The notes below the pieces were generated by a model. That model made no database searches and had not been told where the DNA came from. It saw only the letters and a list, made by a program, of their open reading frames with translations. The translations under genes were made by a program, and so were the position numbers. Positions 1 through 9,007 of a stretch of 64,000 nucleotides of DNA are shown here, piece by piece. The DNA is from Methylobacterium sp. W2 (GTDB taxonomy: Bacteria; Pseudomonadota; Alphaproteobacteria; Rhizobiales; Beijerinckiaceae): NCBI RefSeq assembly GCF_020662345.1, contig NZ_VMOA01000005.1, positions 62,001 to 126,000 of the forward strand, read 5' to 3'. Each line of letters begins with the position of its first letter. Position 1 is the stretch's first letter.

Positions 1-1
1 C

Positions 2-1378
2 TCCGATACGCCCCCCGTAGCTTCGTCGGATGCCATCCTGAACGGCGTTCCCGGTCTCGGCCTCGATGGTCTCAAGACCCTGGTGAACGAGCAGGTGGCC
101 GCCGATCTCGGCCCGAACGGCAACGGCCGCATCGCCACCAGCGCGTCGGGCTCCACCGTGACGGTCAGCGAGGAAGGCACGGGCACGGCGGGCACCGAAG
201 CGCGCGCGAATTTCGGCTTCAAGCTCCTCTCGGCCACGAGCTCGAACCCGTCCGCCATCACGGCGGGGGCGAAGTCGGGCGGCACGGCACCGGACGTGAC
301 CTTCGCCGTGGCCAATGCGCCGGCGGAGGGCGACCGCATCCGCGTCGCCGTCAATCAGCCCGATGGGAGCCAAAGCTTCACCGACCTGATCGTCACCGCC
401 AACCCTCCGGCCGACGCGACCAACACGATTGCACTCGGCACGGCCGCCGAGACCGCCGCCGCCCTGACCAAGAGATTCGAGGGCCAGCCGGTCGCCAGCA
501 TCCAGGGCAAGGCCTCCCTCGGGCTCGCGGCGAATTTCGGCACCGGTACGCCGGCTTCCGTGGAGCTCACCGTCAACGCCCCTCCGGCGGCGGGGGACAC
601 GCTGACCTTCAACCTGGCGCTTCGCGACGGGACCACCCAGACGATAACGCTGACCGCGAAGGCAAACGCGGATTCTAAGTCGTCGACCGACTTCTCGCTG
701 ACGGGTGACGTGGCGGCCAACATTTCGAAGGCGCTGTCGAACGCGCTCAAGGAAACGGCCGGGACGACCCTCTCGGCGAGTTCGGCGTCGCGTGCCTCGC
801 AGGACTTCTTCGCGGGATCGAAAACCGAAGGTTTCGCGCCACGCCGCGTCTCGGCGGACGGGAACGGCTACGCCGAGCAGGCCAGCACCAAGACCGTGAT
901 CTGGTACACCGGCGACGATACCTCGACCGATCCCAGGACGACGGCGACGGTGCAGATCGGCGCGGATCGCAGGCTCGGCATCGGAGCCCAGGCCAACGAG
1001 GCTCCGATCCGAGCGGTCCTCGCCGGCATCGCACAGGTCGCGGTGCAGAGCTTCACGCCCTCGACGACCGGATCGCCGGAAACGGCACGCTACAATGCCG
1101 TCTCGGAGCGCGCGCGTTCGCTCCTCACCTCCAGCGATGGCCGCGACGGCGTGCAAAGCATCGCCAGCGATCTCAGCCTGGCGGCCAGGACCATGGCGGA
1201 CACCAAGACCGACAACCGCTCCGCCAGGGCGGCCCTGGAAGACAGCCTCGACGGAGTCGATACAGTCTCCATCGAGGAGGTGACCGCCAAGCTCCTGGCC
1301 CTCCAGAACCAGCTTCAGGCGAGCTATCAGGTCACCTCGATGCTCTCGAAGCTGACGCTGACGAACTATCTCTCCTGA
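2..1378 (+). CDS. Flagellar hook-filament junction protein (FlgL/HAP3-like), 5' truncated by the window edge
   Basis: The reading frame is open from the first bases, so the true start lies upstream of the window; the GTG at 83 is only an internal codon. The visible 458 residues are Ala/Thr/Ser-rich. The last ~80 residues form the amphipathic helical tail typical of the flagellin/FlgL family: a heptad-like stretch, then an ending that reads YQVTSMLSKLTLTNYLS, close to the usual family C-terminus. FlgL sits between the hook and the filament, and the central Gly/Thr-rich part would be the surface-exposed domain. fliP lies 2.3 kb downstream on the same strand, which supports a flagellar locus. 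A flagellin proper is the alternative, because the N-terminal half that would separate the two is not in view. Confidence 0.75.
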   Translation, partial: SDTPPVASSDAILNGVPGLGLDGLKTLVNEQVAADLGPNGNGRIATSASGSTVTVSEEGTGTAGTEARANFGFKLLSATSSNPSAITAGAKSGGTAPDVTFAVANAPAEGDRIRVAVNQPDGSQSFTDLIVTANPPADATNTIALGTAAETAAALTKRFEGQPVASIQGKASLGLAANFGTGTPASVELTVNAPPAAGDTLTFNLALRDGTTQTITLTAKANADSKSSTDFSLTGDVAANISKALSNALKETAGTTLSASSASRASQDFFAGSKTEGFAPRRVSADGNGYAEQASTKTVIWYTGDDTSTDPRTTATVQIGADRRLGIGAQANEAPIRAVLAGIAQVAVQSFTPSTTGSPETARYNAVSERARSLLTSSDGRDGVQSIASDLSLAARTMADTKTDNRSARAALEDSLDGVDTVSIEEVTAKLLALQNQLQASYQVTSMLSKLTLTNYLS

Positions 1379-1379
1379 G

Positions 1380-3452
1380 TCAGGCGGCGGCCAGGCCGCG
1401 CTTGCGCAGCAGCGGATCGATGCTGGGCAGGCGGCCACGGAAGGCGGTGTAAGCCTCGCCGGGCTCGCGCAGGTTCCCGGCCCCGTAGACGAACTTGCGC
1501 AGGCGCGCCGCCGTCTCGGGGTGGAAGATGTCGCCGGCCTCTCGGAAGGCGTCGAACGCATCGGCATCCAGCACCTCGGACCAGAGATAGCTGTAATAGC
1601 CGGCGGCATAACCGTCGCCGGAGAAGATATGCGCGAAATGCGGCGAGCGGTGCCGCATGGAGATCTCCGCCGGCATGCCGATGCGCTGCAGCGCGTCGGC
1701 CTCGAAGGCCAGAACGTCGAGCCCGTCCTCGCCGCCGCTCGACAGATGCAGCGTCATGTCGACGATCGCCGAAGCGGTGTACTCGATGGTGGAGAAGCCC
1801 TGATTGAACGACCGTGCCGCGAGCATGCGCTTGTGCAACTCCTCCGGCATCGGCTCGCCGGTGCGGTAGTGGCGCGCATGGATGCGCAGCACCTCCGGTT
1901 GTTCGAGCCAGTGCTCGTAGAGCTGGGAGGGCAGTTCGACGAAATCGCCCGCCACCGCCGTGCCCGCGAGAAGCGGGTAGGTCACGTCCGAGAGGAGGCC
2001 GTGCAAGGCGTGGCCGAACTCGTGGAACAGGGTGCGCGCGTCGTCGAAGGACAGAAGCGTCGTCTCGCCCGCCGGCGCCTTGGCGAAGTTCATCACATTG
2101 ACGATGATCGGCGTGATCGGGCCGTTGAGCCGCTCCTGGGAGCGGAACGCGCTCATCCAGGCGCCGCTGCGCTTCGACGAGCGGGCGAAGTAATCGCCCA
2201 GGAAGACGCCGACCTCCGACCCGTCGGCATTGCGCACCGTCCAGGCCCGCACGTCGGGATGGTAGCGCGGAAAGTCGGCGAGTTCTTCGAAGCGGAGGTG
2301 GAACAGGCGCGAGGCCGTGTCGAAGGACGCCGCGATGACCCCATCGAGGGGCAGGTAGGGCTTGATCTCGCCCTCGTCGAGATCGTGCTCGGACCGCCGC
2401 AGCTTCTCGGCATAGTGGCGCCAATCGTGGGCGCGGATGGCGAAGTCGGCCCCTTCCGCCGTCGCCAGCGCCTGGAGTCGGTCGCGCTCGGCGCCCGCAC
2501 GGGCATGGGCCGGTGTCCAGACGTTGCGCAGGAGTTCCATCGCCGCATCCGGCGAGCCGGCCATGGTGTCGGACAGCTTGAAATGAGCGAAGCTGTCGAA
2601 GCCCAGAAGCCGCGCCCGCTCCGCGCGGAGGGCGACGATCTCGGCGATGATCCCGGTATTGTCCGTGGTGCCCCCGCTCTCGCCACGGCGGGTCCAGGCC
2701 TCGTAGGCCTTCTCGCGCAGGTCACGCCGGGTGGAGAAGACCAGGAACGGCTCGATCAACGAGCGCGACAGCGTGATGACGTGACCGTGCTCACCGCCAC
2801 GGTCCTTGGCCGCGCTGGCGGCGGCGGCCATCAGGAACTCGGGCAGGCCGGCAAGGTCCTCCTCGCCGTCGAGGGGGAGGATGAAGGCGCTTTCGTCGGC
2901 CAGCAGATTCTGGCTGAACGTCGTTCCGAGCTCGGCCATCCGCCCGGCGATCTCGGCCATCCGCGTCTTCGCCTCGGGGGCGAGATCGGCACCGGCGCGG
3001 CGAAAGCGTGTGCGGTAGCGCTCCAGGACGCGCCGCTCTTCCGCACCGAGCGTCTCCGCATCGGCATCGACAGCGGCGATGCGTGCCCAGAGCCGGGGAT
3101 TCAGGTAGATGGCGCTGCCGTGGCGGGCGAGACGGGGCGTAATCGCCCGCTCGACGGCCTGGAGCTCCGGGCTGGTGTTGCTGCCGCTGAGATTGAAGAA
3201 GACGGAAGCGACACGGTCGAGATCGAGGCCCGCGCGCTCCATCGCCTCCACCGTGTTGGCGAAGGTCGCCGGCTCCGACGCGTCGGCGATGGCGGCGATC
3301 TCAGCATCGTGCGAATCCAGGGCGGTCTCGAAGGCAGGCAGGAAATGCTCCGGGCGGATCCGGTCGAAGGGCGGCAGCCCGAACGGCGTCTGCCACACAG
3401 GCTCCGCGAACGGTCCGATGTCCCGGGTCTCGGTGGCGGTTGCGCTCGTCAT
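1380..3452 (-). CDS. dcp: M3-family zinc peptidase, peptidyl-dipeptidase Dcp
   Basis: A 690-residue protein, the usual length for Dcp/oligopeptidase A. The zinc-binding HEFGH motif falls at residues 477-481. It is followed by a stretch around GDFVELPSQLYEHW that supplies the third zinc ligand and is typical of the Dcp branch. The family releases dipeptides from the C-terminus of peptides and is cytoplasmic; no signal peptide is visible. The gene converges on the flagellar gene to its left with only one base between the two stop codons, and it splits the two flagellar genes. The start used (MTSATATETRD) is the first ATG and is followed directly by the conserved N-terminal region. Oligopeptidase A is the alternative name. 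Confidence 0.9.
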   Translation of the reverse strand: MTSATATETRDIGPFAEPVWQTPFGLPPFDRIRPEHFLPAFETALDSHDAEIAAIADASEPATFANTVEAMERAGLDLDRVASVFFNLSGSNTSPELQAVERAITPRLARHGSAIYLNPRLWARIAAVDADAETLGAEERRVLERYRTRFRRAGADLAPEAKTRMAEIAGRMAELGTTFSQNLLADESAFILPLDGEEDLAGLPEFLMAAAASAAKDRGGEHGHVITLSRSLIEPFLVFSTRRDLREKAYEAWTRRGESGGTTDNTGIIAEIVALRAERARLLGFDSFAHFKLSDTMAGSPDAAMELLRNVWTPAHARAGAERDRLQALATAEGADFAIRAHDWRHYAEKLRRSEHDLDEGEIKPYLPLDGVIAASFDTASRLFHLRFEELADFPRYHPDVRAWTVRNADGSEVGVFLGDYFARSSKRSGAWMSAFRSQERLNGPITPIIVNVMNFAKAPAGETTLLSFDDARTLFHEFGHALHGLLSDVTYPLLAGTAVAGDFVELPSQLYEHWLEQPEVLRIHARHYRTGEPMPEELHKRMLAARSFNQGFSTIEYTASAIVDMTLHLSSGGEDGLDVLAFEADALQRIGMPAEISMRHRSPHFAHIFSGDGYAAGYYSYLWSEVLDADAFDAFREAGDIFHPETAARLRKFVYGAGNLREPGEAYTAFRGRLPSIDPLLRKRGLAAA

Positions 3453-3562
3453 GGTCGTCCTTCGGTCTCGTCCGGGTCTGTGCTGGGGAACCTAGTCATC
3501 CCGGCAAGCGAGCGCAAAGCATCCCGTCGGCATTTTCGCCACGGTGTCACTCGGCCTTCCAT

Positions 3563-3592
3563 CGAGGGAGCTTCGAGCGAGGGAGCTTCGAG
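3563..3592 (+). repeat. Two tandem copies of a 15-bp unit upstream of fliP
   Basis: The unit CGAGGGAGCTTCGAG occurs twice head to tail, in the spacer between the divergent dcp and fliP genes, 50 bp before the fliP start chosen here. Each copy contains AGCT and a partial dyad. It could be a short tandem duplication without function or a paired binding site. If translation began at the far upstream GTG (3544), the repeat would encode an Arg-rich leader unlike any FliP. Confidence 0.6.
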
Positions 3593-3642
3593 GGCGTGGG
3601 CGCTTGCGCCTGGGCTCCCACCGACGCAGGTTGCGCCCCGCC

Positions 3643-4407
3643 ATGGCACCCCTGACTCGACCCACTTCCGTTTCCCTGCGTTCCGCCCGCCTCGTGCTGG
3701 CGGCGGGGGGTATCCTTGCCGTCGGCATCGGTGCGGCCATGGCGCAAAGCCTCTCGGTCGATCTCGGCCAGGGCGGGGTGACGGAGCGGGCACTCCAGCT
3801 CATCGCCCTCATCACCGTCCTGACGCTGGCGCCCTCGGTGTTGGTGATGGCGACCTCGTTCACGCGGATCGTGGTGGTCCTGTCGATCCTGCGCTCGGCC
3901 CTCGGCACGCAGAGCGCGCCGCCGAACGCCGTGATCACCAGCCTCGCCCTGTTCCTCACCGCCTTCGTCATGGCTCCGACGGCGCGGGAGGCCTACCGCA
4001 CTGGCATCGAGCCGCTGATCGCCGGCCAGATCACGCAGAGCGTGGCGTTCGAGCGGGCCTCGGCCCCGTTCAAGACGTTCATGCTGCGCAACGTGCGCGA
4101 AAAGGATCTAAAGCTCTTCCTCGACATGGCGAAGGCCCCCGCCCCTGCGGGGCCGGAGGCCATCGGTCTCGAAATCGTCACGCCGGCCTTCATGATCTCG
4201 GAGTTGCGGCGCGCCTTCGAGATCGGCTTCCTGCTCTTCATCCCCTTCCTCGTCATCGATCTGGTCGTCGCCTCGATCCTGATGGCGGTGGGCATGATGA
4301 TGGTGCCCCCCGCGACGGTGGCGCTGCCGTTCAAGCTGATCTTCTTCGTACTGGTGGACGGCTGGACCCTCGTGGCCGGGTCTTTGATCCAGAGCTACGG
4401 AAGCTGA
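3643..4407 (+). CDS. fliP: Flagellar type III export apparatus protein FliP
   Basis: A 254-residue membrane protein of the flagellar export gate, which with FliQ and FliR forms the channel in the basal body. The N-terminus looks like a cleavable signal (a hydrophobic stretch ending AMAQS), as expected for FliP. The diagnostic first block (LTLAPSVLVMATSFTRIVVVL) and the last block (GMMMVPPATVALPFKLIFFVLVDGW) are both present. The ATG at 3643 is chosen because upstream in-frame codons give an Arg-rich stretch with no FliP similarity, while this start places the signal peptide at the N-terminus. No fliQ, fliR or other export gene follows; the next gene is on the other strand, so fliP is isolated here. 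Confidence 0.93.
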   Translation: MAPLTRPTSVSLRSARLVLAAGGILAVGIGAAMAQSLSVDLGQGGVTERALQLIALITVLTLAPSVLVMATSFTRIVVVLSILRSALGTQSAPPNAVITSLALFLTAFVMAPTAREAYRTGIEPLIAGQITQSVAFERASAPFKTFMLRNVREKDLKLFLDMAKAPAPAGPEAIGLEIVTPAFMISELRRAFEIGFLLFIPFLVIDLVVASILMAVGMMMVPPATVALPFKLIFFVLVDGWTLVAGSLIQSYGS

Positions 4408-4415
4408 GTGCGGGA

Positions 4416-4721
4416 TCAGCCGTGCAGGTGGTCCAGGATGGCGAGGCCCGCCGGCGTCGCCTCGTAGCGGGTCCGCTGGGTGCGCTGGTTCCGCTCGGTG
4501 ACTGACAGCAGCTCCGCTTCCCCCGACAGGGTCTCCACGGCGCGCAGGACGAGGGCATGCTCGACACCGAAGACCCGCGCGAAGCTGCGGCTGTCGGCGG
4601 CGAGCTTCAGGTGCAGTCCCGCCAGCAACCCGGCCTCCAAGGTGGAGAGGCCGGGCTGGAGGTCGGCGATGGAATCGGTGACGGCGAGGAAGGTCTCGGC
4701 GTCGGCGGGCGGCTCGCTCAC
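4416..4721 (-). CDS. Small winged-helix-like protein coupled to the molybdopterin oxidoreductase
   Basis: A 101-residue protein with an alternating helical pattern and a C-terminal stretch (LLSVTERNQRTQRTRYEATPAGLAIL) that resembles the beta-wing of DNA-binding winged helices such as those in PadR or MarR proteins. Its start overlaps the stop of the upstream oxidoreductase by four bases (ATGA, 4718-4721), so the two are almost certainly co-translated. It could be a dedicated regulator or an accessory protein of that enzyme. I do not recognise a named family. Confidence 0.65.
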   Translation of the reverse strand: MSEPPADAETFLAVTDSIADLQPGLSTLEAGLLAGLHLKLAADSRSFARVFGVEHALVLRAVETLSGEAELLSVTERNQRTQRTRYEATPAGLAILDHLHG

Positions 4722-7018
4722 GCGGCTTCCGCCGGGCGCCGGATCGAGACCATCACCGATTTCGAGGTCGGCGTGTCGCTCTCTTTGCCGAAGGACGACA
4801 GGGGAACGAGGACGTTGAGCTCCGGGTAGTAGCCGGCGAGGCTGCCGCGCGGCATGTCGAACGGCACGAGGCGGAAACCTTTGGCCACCCGCACGACGCC
4901 GTCGTCATGGGTGCCGACGATGTCGACCCGGTCGCCGGCGACGGCACGGATCTCGGCCAGATCGTCGGGATGGGCGAACAGCACCTGACGCTCGCCGTAG
5001 ACCCCGCGATAGCGGTCGTCGAGGCCGTAGACGGTGGTGTTGTACTGATCGTGGCTGCGGAAGGTCTGGAGCACGAAGGTGTCGCCCATCGCCCTCGCCT
5101 GCTGATGCTCGGTCGCCTCGGGCAGGGCGTCGGCAGAGAAATTCGCCTTGCCGTTCGCCGTCTCGAAATTGCGCTCGGCGGCGAGGTTGCGCAGCATGAA
5201 GCCGCGCGGGCGGCGGACCCGGACGTTGTAGCCGGTAAAGCCCGGAATGGTCCGCTCGATCAAAGCGCGGATGCCGTCGTAATCGTCGGCGAGCGCCGCC
5301 CAATCGATCTTGTCCGAACCGACGGTGGCCGCCGCCATGCCGGCGATGATGGCGATTTCCGAGCGCAGTTCCGGCGAGGCGGGCTTGTTGATGCCCCCCG
5401 AGCCGTGGACCATGCTCATGGAATCTTCGACCGTGACGATCTGGATCTTGCCCTTGGAATTCCGGTCGATCTCGGTGCGGCCGATACAGGGCAGCAGGTA
5501 GGCGACGCGGCCGGGCACGAGGTGCGAGTGGTTGAGCTTCGTCGCGATATGGACGGTGAGCTCGCAGGAGGCGAGCGCCTTGGCCACCAGCGCCGTATCC
5601 GGCGTGGCGCGGGCGAAATTGCCGCCGAGCCCGATGAAGGCCTTCGAGGATCCGTCGAGCATGGCGCCGATGGCGCCGATGACGTTGTGGCCGTGCTTGC
5701 GCGGGGCGACGAAGCCGATCTCGCGCTCGAGGGCGTCGAGCAACACGGCGGGCGGCTTCTCATTGATGCCCACCGTGCGGTCGCCCTGCACGTTGGAATG
5801 GCCGCGCACGGGGCAGAGGCCGGCGCCGGGACGGCCGATATTGCCGCGCAGGAGCATGACGTTCGTCATCTCCCGGATGGTCGCCACCGAGTGCTTGTGC
5901 TGGGTGACGCCCATGGCCCAGGTACAGATAACCTTGTCGGCGCCGAGATAGACCTCGGCCGCCACCTCGATATCGGCGCGGGAGAGGCCGGACTGATCCT
6001 CGATCGACTCCCAGCTCGTGGCCTCCACGACGGCGCGATAGGCCTCGTGGCCCTCGGCGTGGTGGCTGAGGAAGGCGCGATCCAGAACGGATGGACGGCC
6101 GGCGGCGAGAGCCGCGTCGTCGGCTGCGAAGACCGCCTTGGCGATACCGCGGAACGCCGCCATGTCGCCGCCCGGACGCGGCTGGTAATAATGGCTCGCC
6201 ACCGGGGCGCTGGCACCGCGCAGCATCTCCACTGTGTTCTGCGGGTCGGCGAAGCGCTCGAGGCCGCGCTCGCGCACGGGGTTGAACACCACCACGCGGG
6301 CGCCGCGGGTGGCCGCCTTGCGCAGGTCGCCGAGCATGCGCGGATGGTTGGTGCCGGGATTCTGGCCAACCACGAAGATCGCGTCCGCCTTCTCGAAATC
6401 CTCGAGCAGGACGGTCCCCTTGCCAATGCCGATGGCCGCCTGGAGGGCGATGCCGCTGGCCTCGTGGCACATGTTGGAGCAATCGGGGAAGTTGTTGGTG
6501 CCGTAGAGCCGGGCGAACAGCTGATAGACATAGGCCGCCTCGTTGGAGGCGCGGCCGGAGGTGTAGAACTCGGCCCGGTCGGGGCTGTCGAGGCCGCGCA
6601 GGGTGGCGCCGATCTCGGCGAAGGCCGCATCCCAACTGACGGGCAGATAGCGGTCGCTGCCTGCATCGTAGCGCATGGGATGCGTGAGGCGGCCCTCGCC
6701 TTCGAGCGCATAGTCGGTCCAGCCGCGCAGCTCCGAGACGGTGTGCTTGGCGAAGAACTTCGGCGGCGTACGTTTGTCGGTCGCTTCCCACGAGACGGCC
6801 TTCACACCGTTCTCACAGAACTCGAAGGACGAGCCGTGCGCCGGATCACCCCAGGCGCAGCCGGGACAATCGAACCCGTCCGGCTGGTTGGCCTTGAGCA
6901 TGGCGCGGGCCCCGGAGAGCGGGGCACGGCTGCTCAGCAGGTGCTTGCCGCAGCTCTTCAACGCGCCCCAACCGCCGGCGGCGGAGGAACGCTTGGGGGA
7001 CGCGACCGGGTGATCCAT
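4718..7018 (-). CDS. FdhF/YdeP-family molybdopterin oxidoreductase (formate dehydrogenase-like)
   Basis: A 766-residue protein that begins MDHPVASPKRSS. The N-terminal block with CPGCAWGD and, further on, FEFCENG holds the cysteines of a YdeP-type iron-sulphur site. Molybdopterin-binding signatures follow (YTSGRASNEAAYVYQ, NNFPDCSNMCHEASG, GQNPGTNHPRM), and there is a C-terminal dinucleotide-binding domain. The active-site area carries no selenocysteine. The family resembles formate dehydrogenase alpha subunits, but the physiological substrate of YdeP proteins is poorly settled, so formate is only a guess. The start is set at 7018: an AGGA lies a few bases before this ATG, whereas the longer frame adds a Trp/Arg-rich segment foreign to the family. 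No electron-transfer subunit is adjacent. Confidence 0.88.
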   Translation of the reverse strand: MDHPVASPKRSSAAGGWGALKSCGKHLLSSRAPLSGARAMLKANQPDGFDCPGCAWGDPAHGSSFEFCENGVKAVSWEATDKRTPPKFFAKHTVSELRGWTDYALEGEGRLTHPMRYDAGSDRYLPVSWDAAFAEIGATLRGLDSPDRAEFYTSGRASNEAAYVYQLFARLYGTNNFPDCSNMCHEASGIALQAAIGIGKGTVLLEDFEKADAIFVVGQNPGTNHPRMLGDLRKAATRGARVVVFNPVRERGLERFADPQNTVEMLRGASAPVASHYYQPRPGGDMAAFRGIAKAVFAADDAALAAGRPSVLDRAFLSHHAEGHEAYRAVVEATSWESIEDQSGLSRADIEVAAEVYLGADKVICTWAMGVTQHKHSVATIREMTNVMLLRGNIGRPGAGLCPVRGHSNVQGDRTVGINEKPPAVLLDALEREIGFVAPRKHGHNVIGAIGAMLDGSSKAFIGLGGNFARATPDTALVAKALASCELTVHIATKLNHSHLVPGRVAYLLPCIGRTEIDRNSKGKIQIVTVEDSMSMVHGSGGINKPASPELRSEIAIIAGMAAATVGSDKIDWAALADDYDGIRALIERTIPGFTGYNVRVRRPRGFMLRNLAAERNFETANGKANFSADALPEATEHQQARAMGDTFVLQTFRSHDQYNTTVYGLDDRYRGVYGERQVLFAHPDDLAEIRAVAGDRVDIVGTHDDGVVRVAKGFRLVPFDMPRGSLAGYYPELNVLVPLSSFGKESDTPTSKSVMVSIRRPAEAA

Positions 7019-7340
7019 GAACGATCCTGGTTCGGCAAATGATGGATGGGACAGTGCCATCGCAGGGCGAGGCCACCATCGATTCCACCAGCGATATCGC
7101 ACCGCACAAGGTTCACTCAATCAGGGGCAAACGCGGGCCAGTCATGCGCCTGTGGACGTGTCCTGGCACGAAACCGAGCAGTCTTACGGAGTTCTAAACT
7201 CACCCCCGATCTCAGTGCAGGAGCCGCATGCGAATGACGCCGGGATCGAACCGGCAAATCCGTTCCGAAAACCGGCCTTGCCCAGGCGTCCATCGCAACG
7301 CGGGACCACTGCTCGGCACGTCCCCGGGCCCGATCCTCGC
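7019..7340. other. 322-bp intergenic region upstream of the YdeP-type gene
   Basis: No credible gene. It holds an odd palindrome, GAGTTctaAACTC (7189-7201), which could be a regulator site for the leftward oxidoreductase gene, and a tRNA T-arm-like dyad (7239-7255) that cannot be extended into a tRNA. The promoter of the oxidoreductase should lie here, but no clear -35/-10 pair stands out. Confidence 0.4.
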
Positions 7341-8429
7341 CTACGCCGCGTCGAGGCCGAGCCTGGCCAAGGTCGCGGCATCGCGCCCGACGATGGCGGA
7401 CAGGTCGCTCGCACCCTCCGCGGCGAGTTTACGCAGCAGGCCGGATTTGATCGCGCCCACGAGGCCGGGGCCGGCATAGACCAGGGCCGAGTAGAGCTGG
7501 AGCAGGCTCGCTCCCGCGCGGATCTTGGTCCAGGCCGCCTCGGCGGAGTCGATCCCGCCGACGCCGATGAGTGGGATGGTGCCGCCGACACGCAGGTAGG
7601 TCTCCGCGAGGAGGCGGGTCGCCGGAGCGAACAGGGGACGGCCGGAGAGGCCGCCGGTCTCCGTCGCCAGGGAGGCCTCGGTGAGACTGGCCGGCCGCGC
7701 GATGGTGGTGTTGGAGACGACGAGGCCCTGCACCTTCCGCCGCAAGGCGGTGGCGACGATGGAATCGAGGGCTTCGAGGGAGATGTCGGGGGCGATCTTC
7801 AACAGGATCGCGGTCTCGGGCGAGACCTTATCGCAGGCCTCGACCACGCGTCCCAGCAGATCGTCGAGGAAAGCTTCGCCCTGGAGGTCGCGCAAGCCGG
7901 GGGTGTTCGGCGAGGAGACGTTGACCGTAACGAAGGCGACGTGGAGCGCCAGCGCCGTGGTGCAGGCCACGTAATCGGCGATCCTGTCGGTGGAATCCTT
8001 GTTGGCCCCGATATTGATGCCCACGAGGCCGGTCCGGCCGCCCCTAGCCGCGAGGCGGCCGCGCACGACGTCGAGCCCTTCGCTGTTGAGACCGAAGCGG
8101 TTGATGACGGCACCGTCGGCGCTCAGGCGGAACACGCGCGGGCGCGGGTTGCCGCCCTGCGGCTTCGGCACCACGCCGCCGACCTCCACGAAGCCGAAGC
8201 CCAGGCCGAGCAGCGCATCGGGCACCTGTGCGCCCTTGTCGAACCCTGCCGCGAGGCCGACCGGGTTGGGGAACCGGCGGCCGAAGGCGGTGACCGCGAG
8301 CCTCGAATCATCTGTGGCCGGCTTGCGCGGAGGAAGAAGCCTCAGCCCGCGCAAGGTGAGGTTGTGCGCCGTCTCTGCGTCGAGGCCGTGCAGGATCGGC
8401 CTGGCGAGGGGAAAGAGAGCGCCGATCAT
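7341..8429 (-). CDS. pyrD: Quinone-dependent dihydroorotate dehydrogenase (class 2)
   Basis: A 362-residue enzyme that oxidises dihydroorotate to orotate in pyrimidine synthesis and passes electrons to the membrane quinone. The N-terminal helix-rich extension ([24 protein letters not shown]) is the membrane-association domain of class 2 enzymes. Other visible signatures are [13 protein letters not shown] and the catalytic-serine motif [11 protein letters not shown]. The start at 8429 overlaps the stop of the DUF952 gene by four bases (ATGA), which fixes it; the longer open frame upstream is a shadow of that gene. The two form an operon. Confidence 0.95.
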   Translation of the reverse strand: MIGALFPLARPILHGLDAETAHNLTLRGLRLLPPRKPATDDSRLAVTAFGRRFPNPVGLAAGFDKGAQVPDALLGLGFGFVEVGGVVPKPQGGNPRPRVFRLSADGAVINRFGLNSEGLDVVRGRLAARGGRTGLVGINIGANKDSTDRIADYVACTTALALHVAFVTVNVSSPNTPGLRDLQGEAFLDDLLGRVVEACDKVSPETAILLKIAPDISLEALDSIVATALRRKVQGLVVSNTTIARPASLTEASLATETGGLSGRPLFAPATRLLAETYLRVGGTIPLIGVGGIDSAEAAWTKIRAGASLLQLYSALVYAGPGLVGAIKSGLLRKLAAEGASDLSAIVGRDAATLARLGLDAA

Positions 8430-8803
8430 ACCGATGCTCCGGTCGCAGGATCGGCGGACGAGATAAGATCGGCGGGAAACACATGCTGGCCGTCCGGCCC
8501 GATCGGAAGCTCGGTCACGGACCTGACGGCATTGAGGGGAAGATCGCCGTAGAGATGGGGGAACAGCGCCCCGCCACGGGAGGGCTCGTAGCGAAGGGCC
8601 TCGCCCAGCGCCTCGGCCTCGATGCCGATGAGGAGGAGATCGGAGACATTCGCGAAATGCCGTGCGGCCGTTTCGGCCACTTGTTCGGCGGTGGAGAAAT
8701 GGATGAACCCATCGGCCCTGTCGACGGGCGCACCTGCGAACCGCCCCGCCTCTTCCGCCTCGCGCCACAGAGCGCGCGGGCATATCTTGTAGATCACGGG
8801 CAT
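8426..8803 (-). CDS. DUF952-family protein
   Basis: A 125-residue protein beginning [13 protein letters not shown]. The stretch [20 protein letters not shown] is the hallmark of DUF952, a small family with an ADP-ribosyltransferase-like fold and no settled function. A GGAAGG lies about ten bases before the ATG at 8803, which favours this start over the one ten codons upstream. It is the first gene of an operon with pyrD, with a four-base overlap; the pairing is suggestive, but no role in pyrimidine metabolism is shown by the sequence. Confidence 0.82.
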   Translation of the reverse strand: MPVIYKICPRALWREAEEAGRFAGAPVDRADGFIHFSTAEQVAETAARHFANVSDLLLIGIEAEALGEALRYEPSRGGALFPHLYGDLPLNAVRSVTELPIGPDGQHVFPADLISSADPATGASV

Positions 8804-8946
8804 CGCGCGTTGCCTTCCGGTTCGTTGGCCCACGCGATAGAACGGGTCGGCATCCGTCGCAACCGCGATCGGTCGCTACCTCAAGTCGTCCGCTCCCGGT
8901 TCCTACACCTTCAGGATTATGGCGGCGTCCCGTTGCTTCCGGCGTA

Positions 8947-8968
8947 TTTTAGTTCTACTTTCCTAAAG
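8947..8968 (+). promoter_or_regulatory. Candidate operator before the LexA-like gene
   Basis: TTTTAG and CTAAAG form a dyad (core TTTAG/CTAAA, ten-base spacer) in the only AT-rich part of the spacer, 40 bp before the S24 regulator. LexA/CI-type proteins usually bind such dyads in their own promoter. The match to any known consensus is not established. Confidence 0.3.
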
Positions 8969-9007
8969 CTAGGCCGGATGTCTTAGCCATTCTGATCGAG
9001 TCTCGCC

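Noticed and set aside
1521-4505. A 994-codon open frame opposite dcp and fliP
   Set aside because: It is a GC-rich shadow of genes with clear motifs on the other strand and carries no recognisable domain.
4907-7042. A 711-codon open frame opposite the YdeP-type gene
   Set aside because: Antisense to a well-supported enzyme; amino-acid content is typical of a shadow (Gly/Ala/Arg/His-rich).
7239-7255. T-arm-like GCCGG-GATCGAA-CCGGC, suggesting a tRNA or tmRNA on the minus strand
   Set aside because: The acceptor strand GTCATTC has no partner at the right distance, there is no CCA, and no tag-peptide reading frame of tmRNA is nearby.
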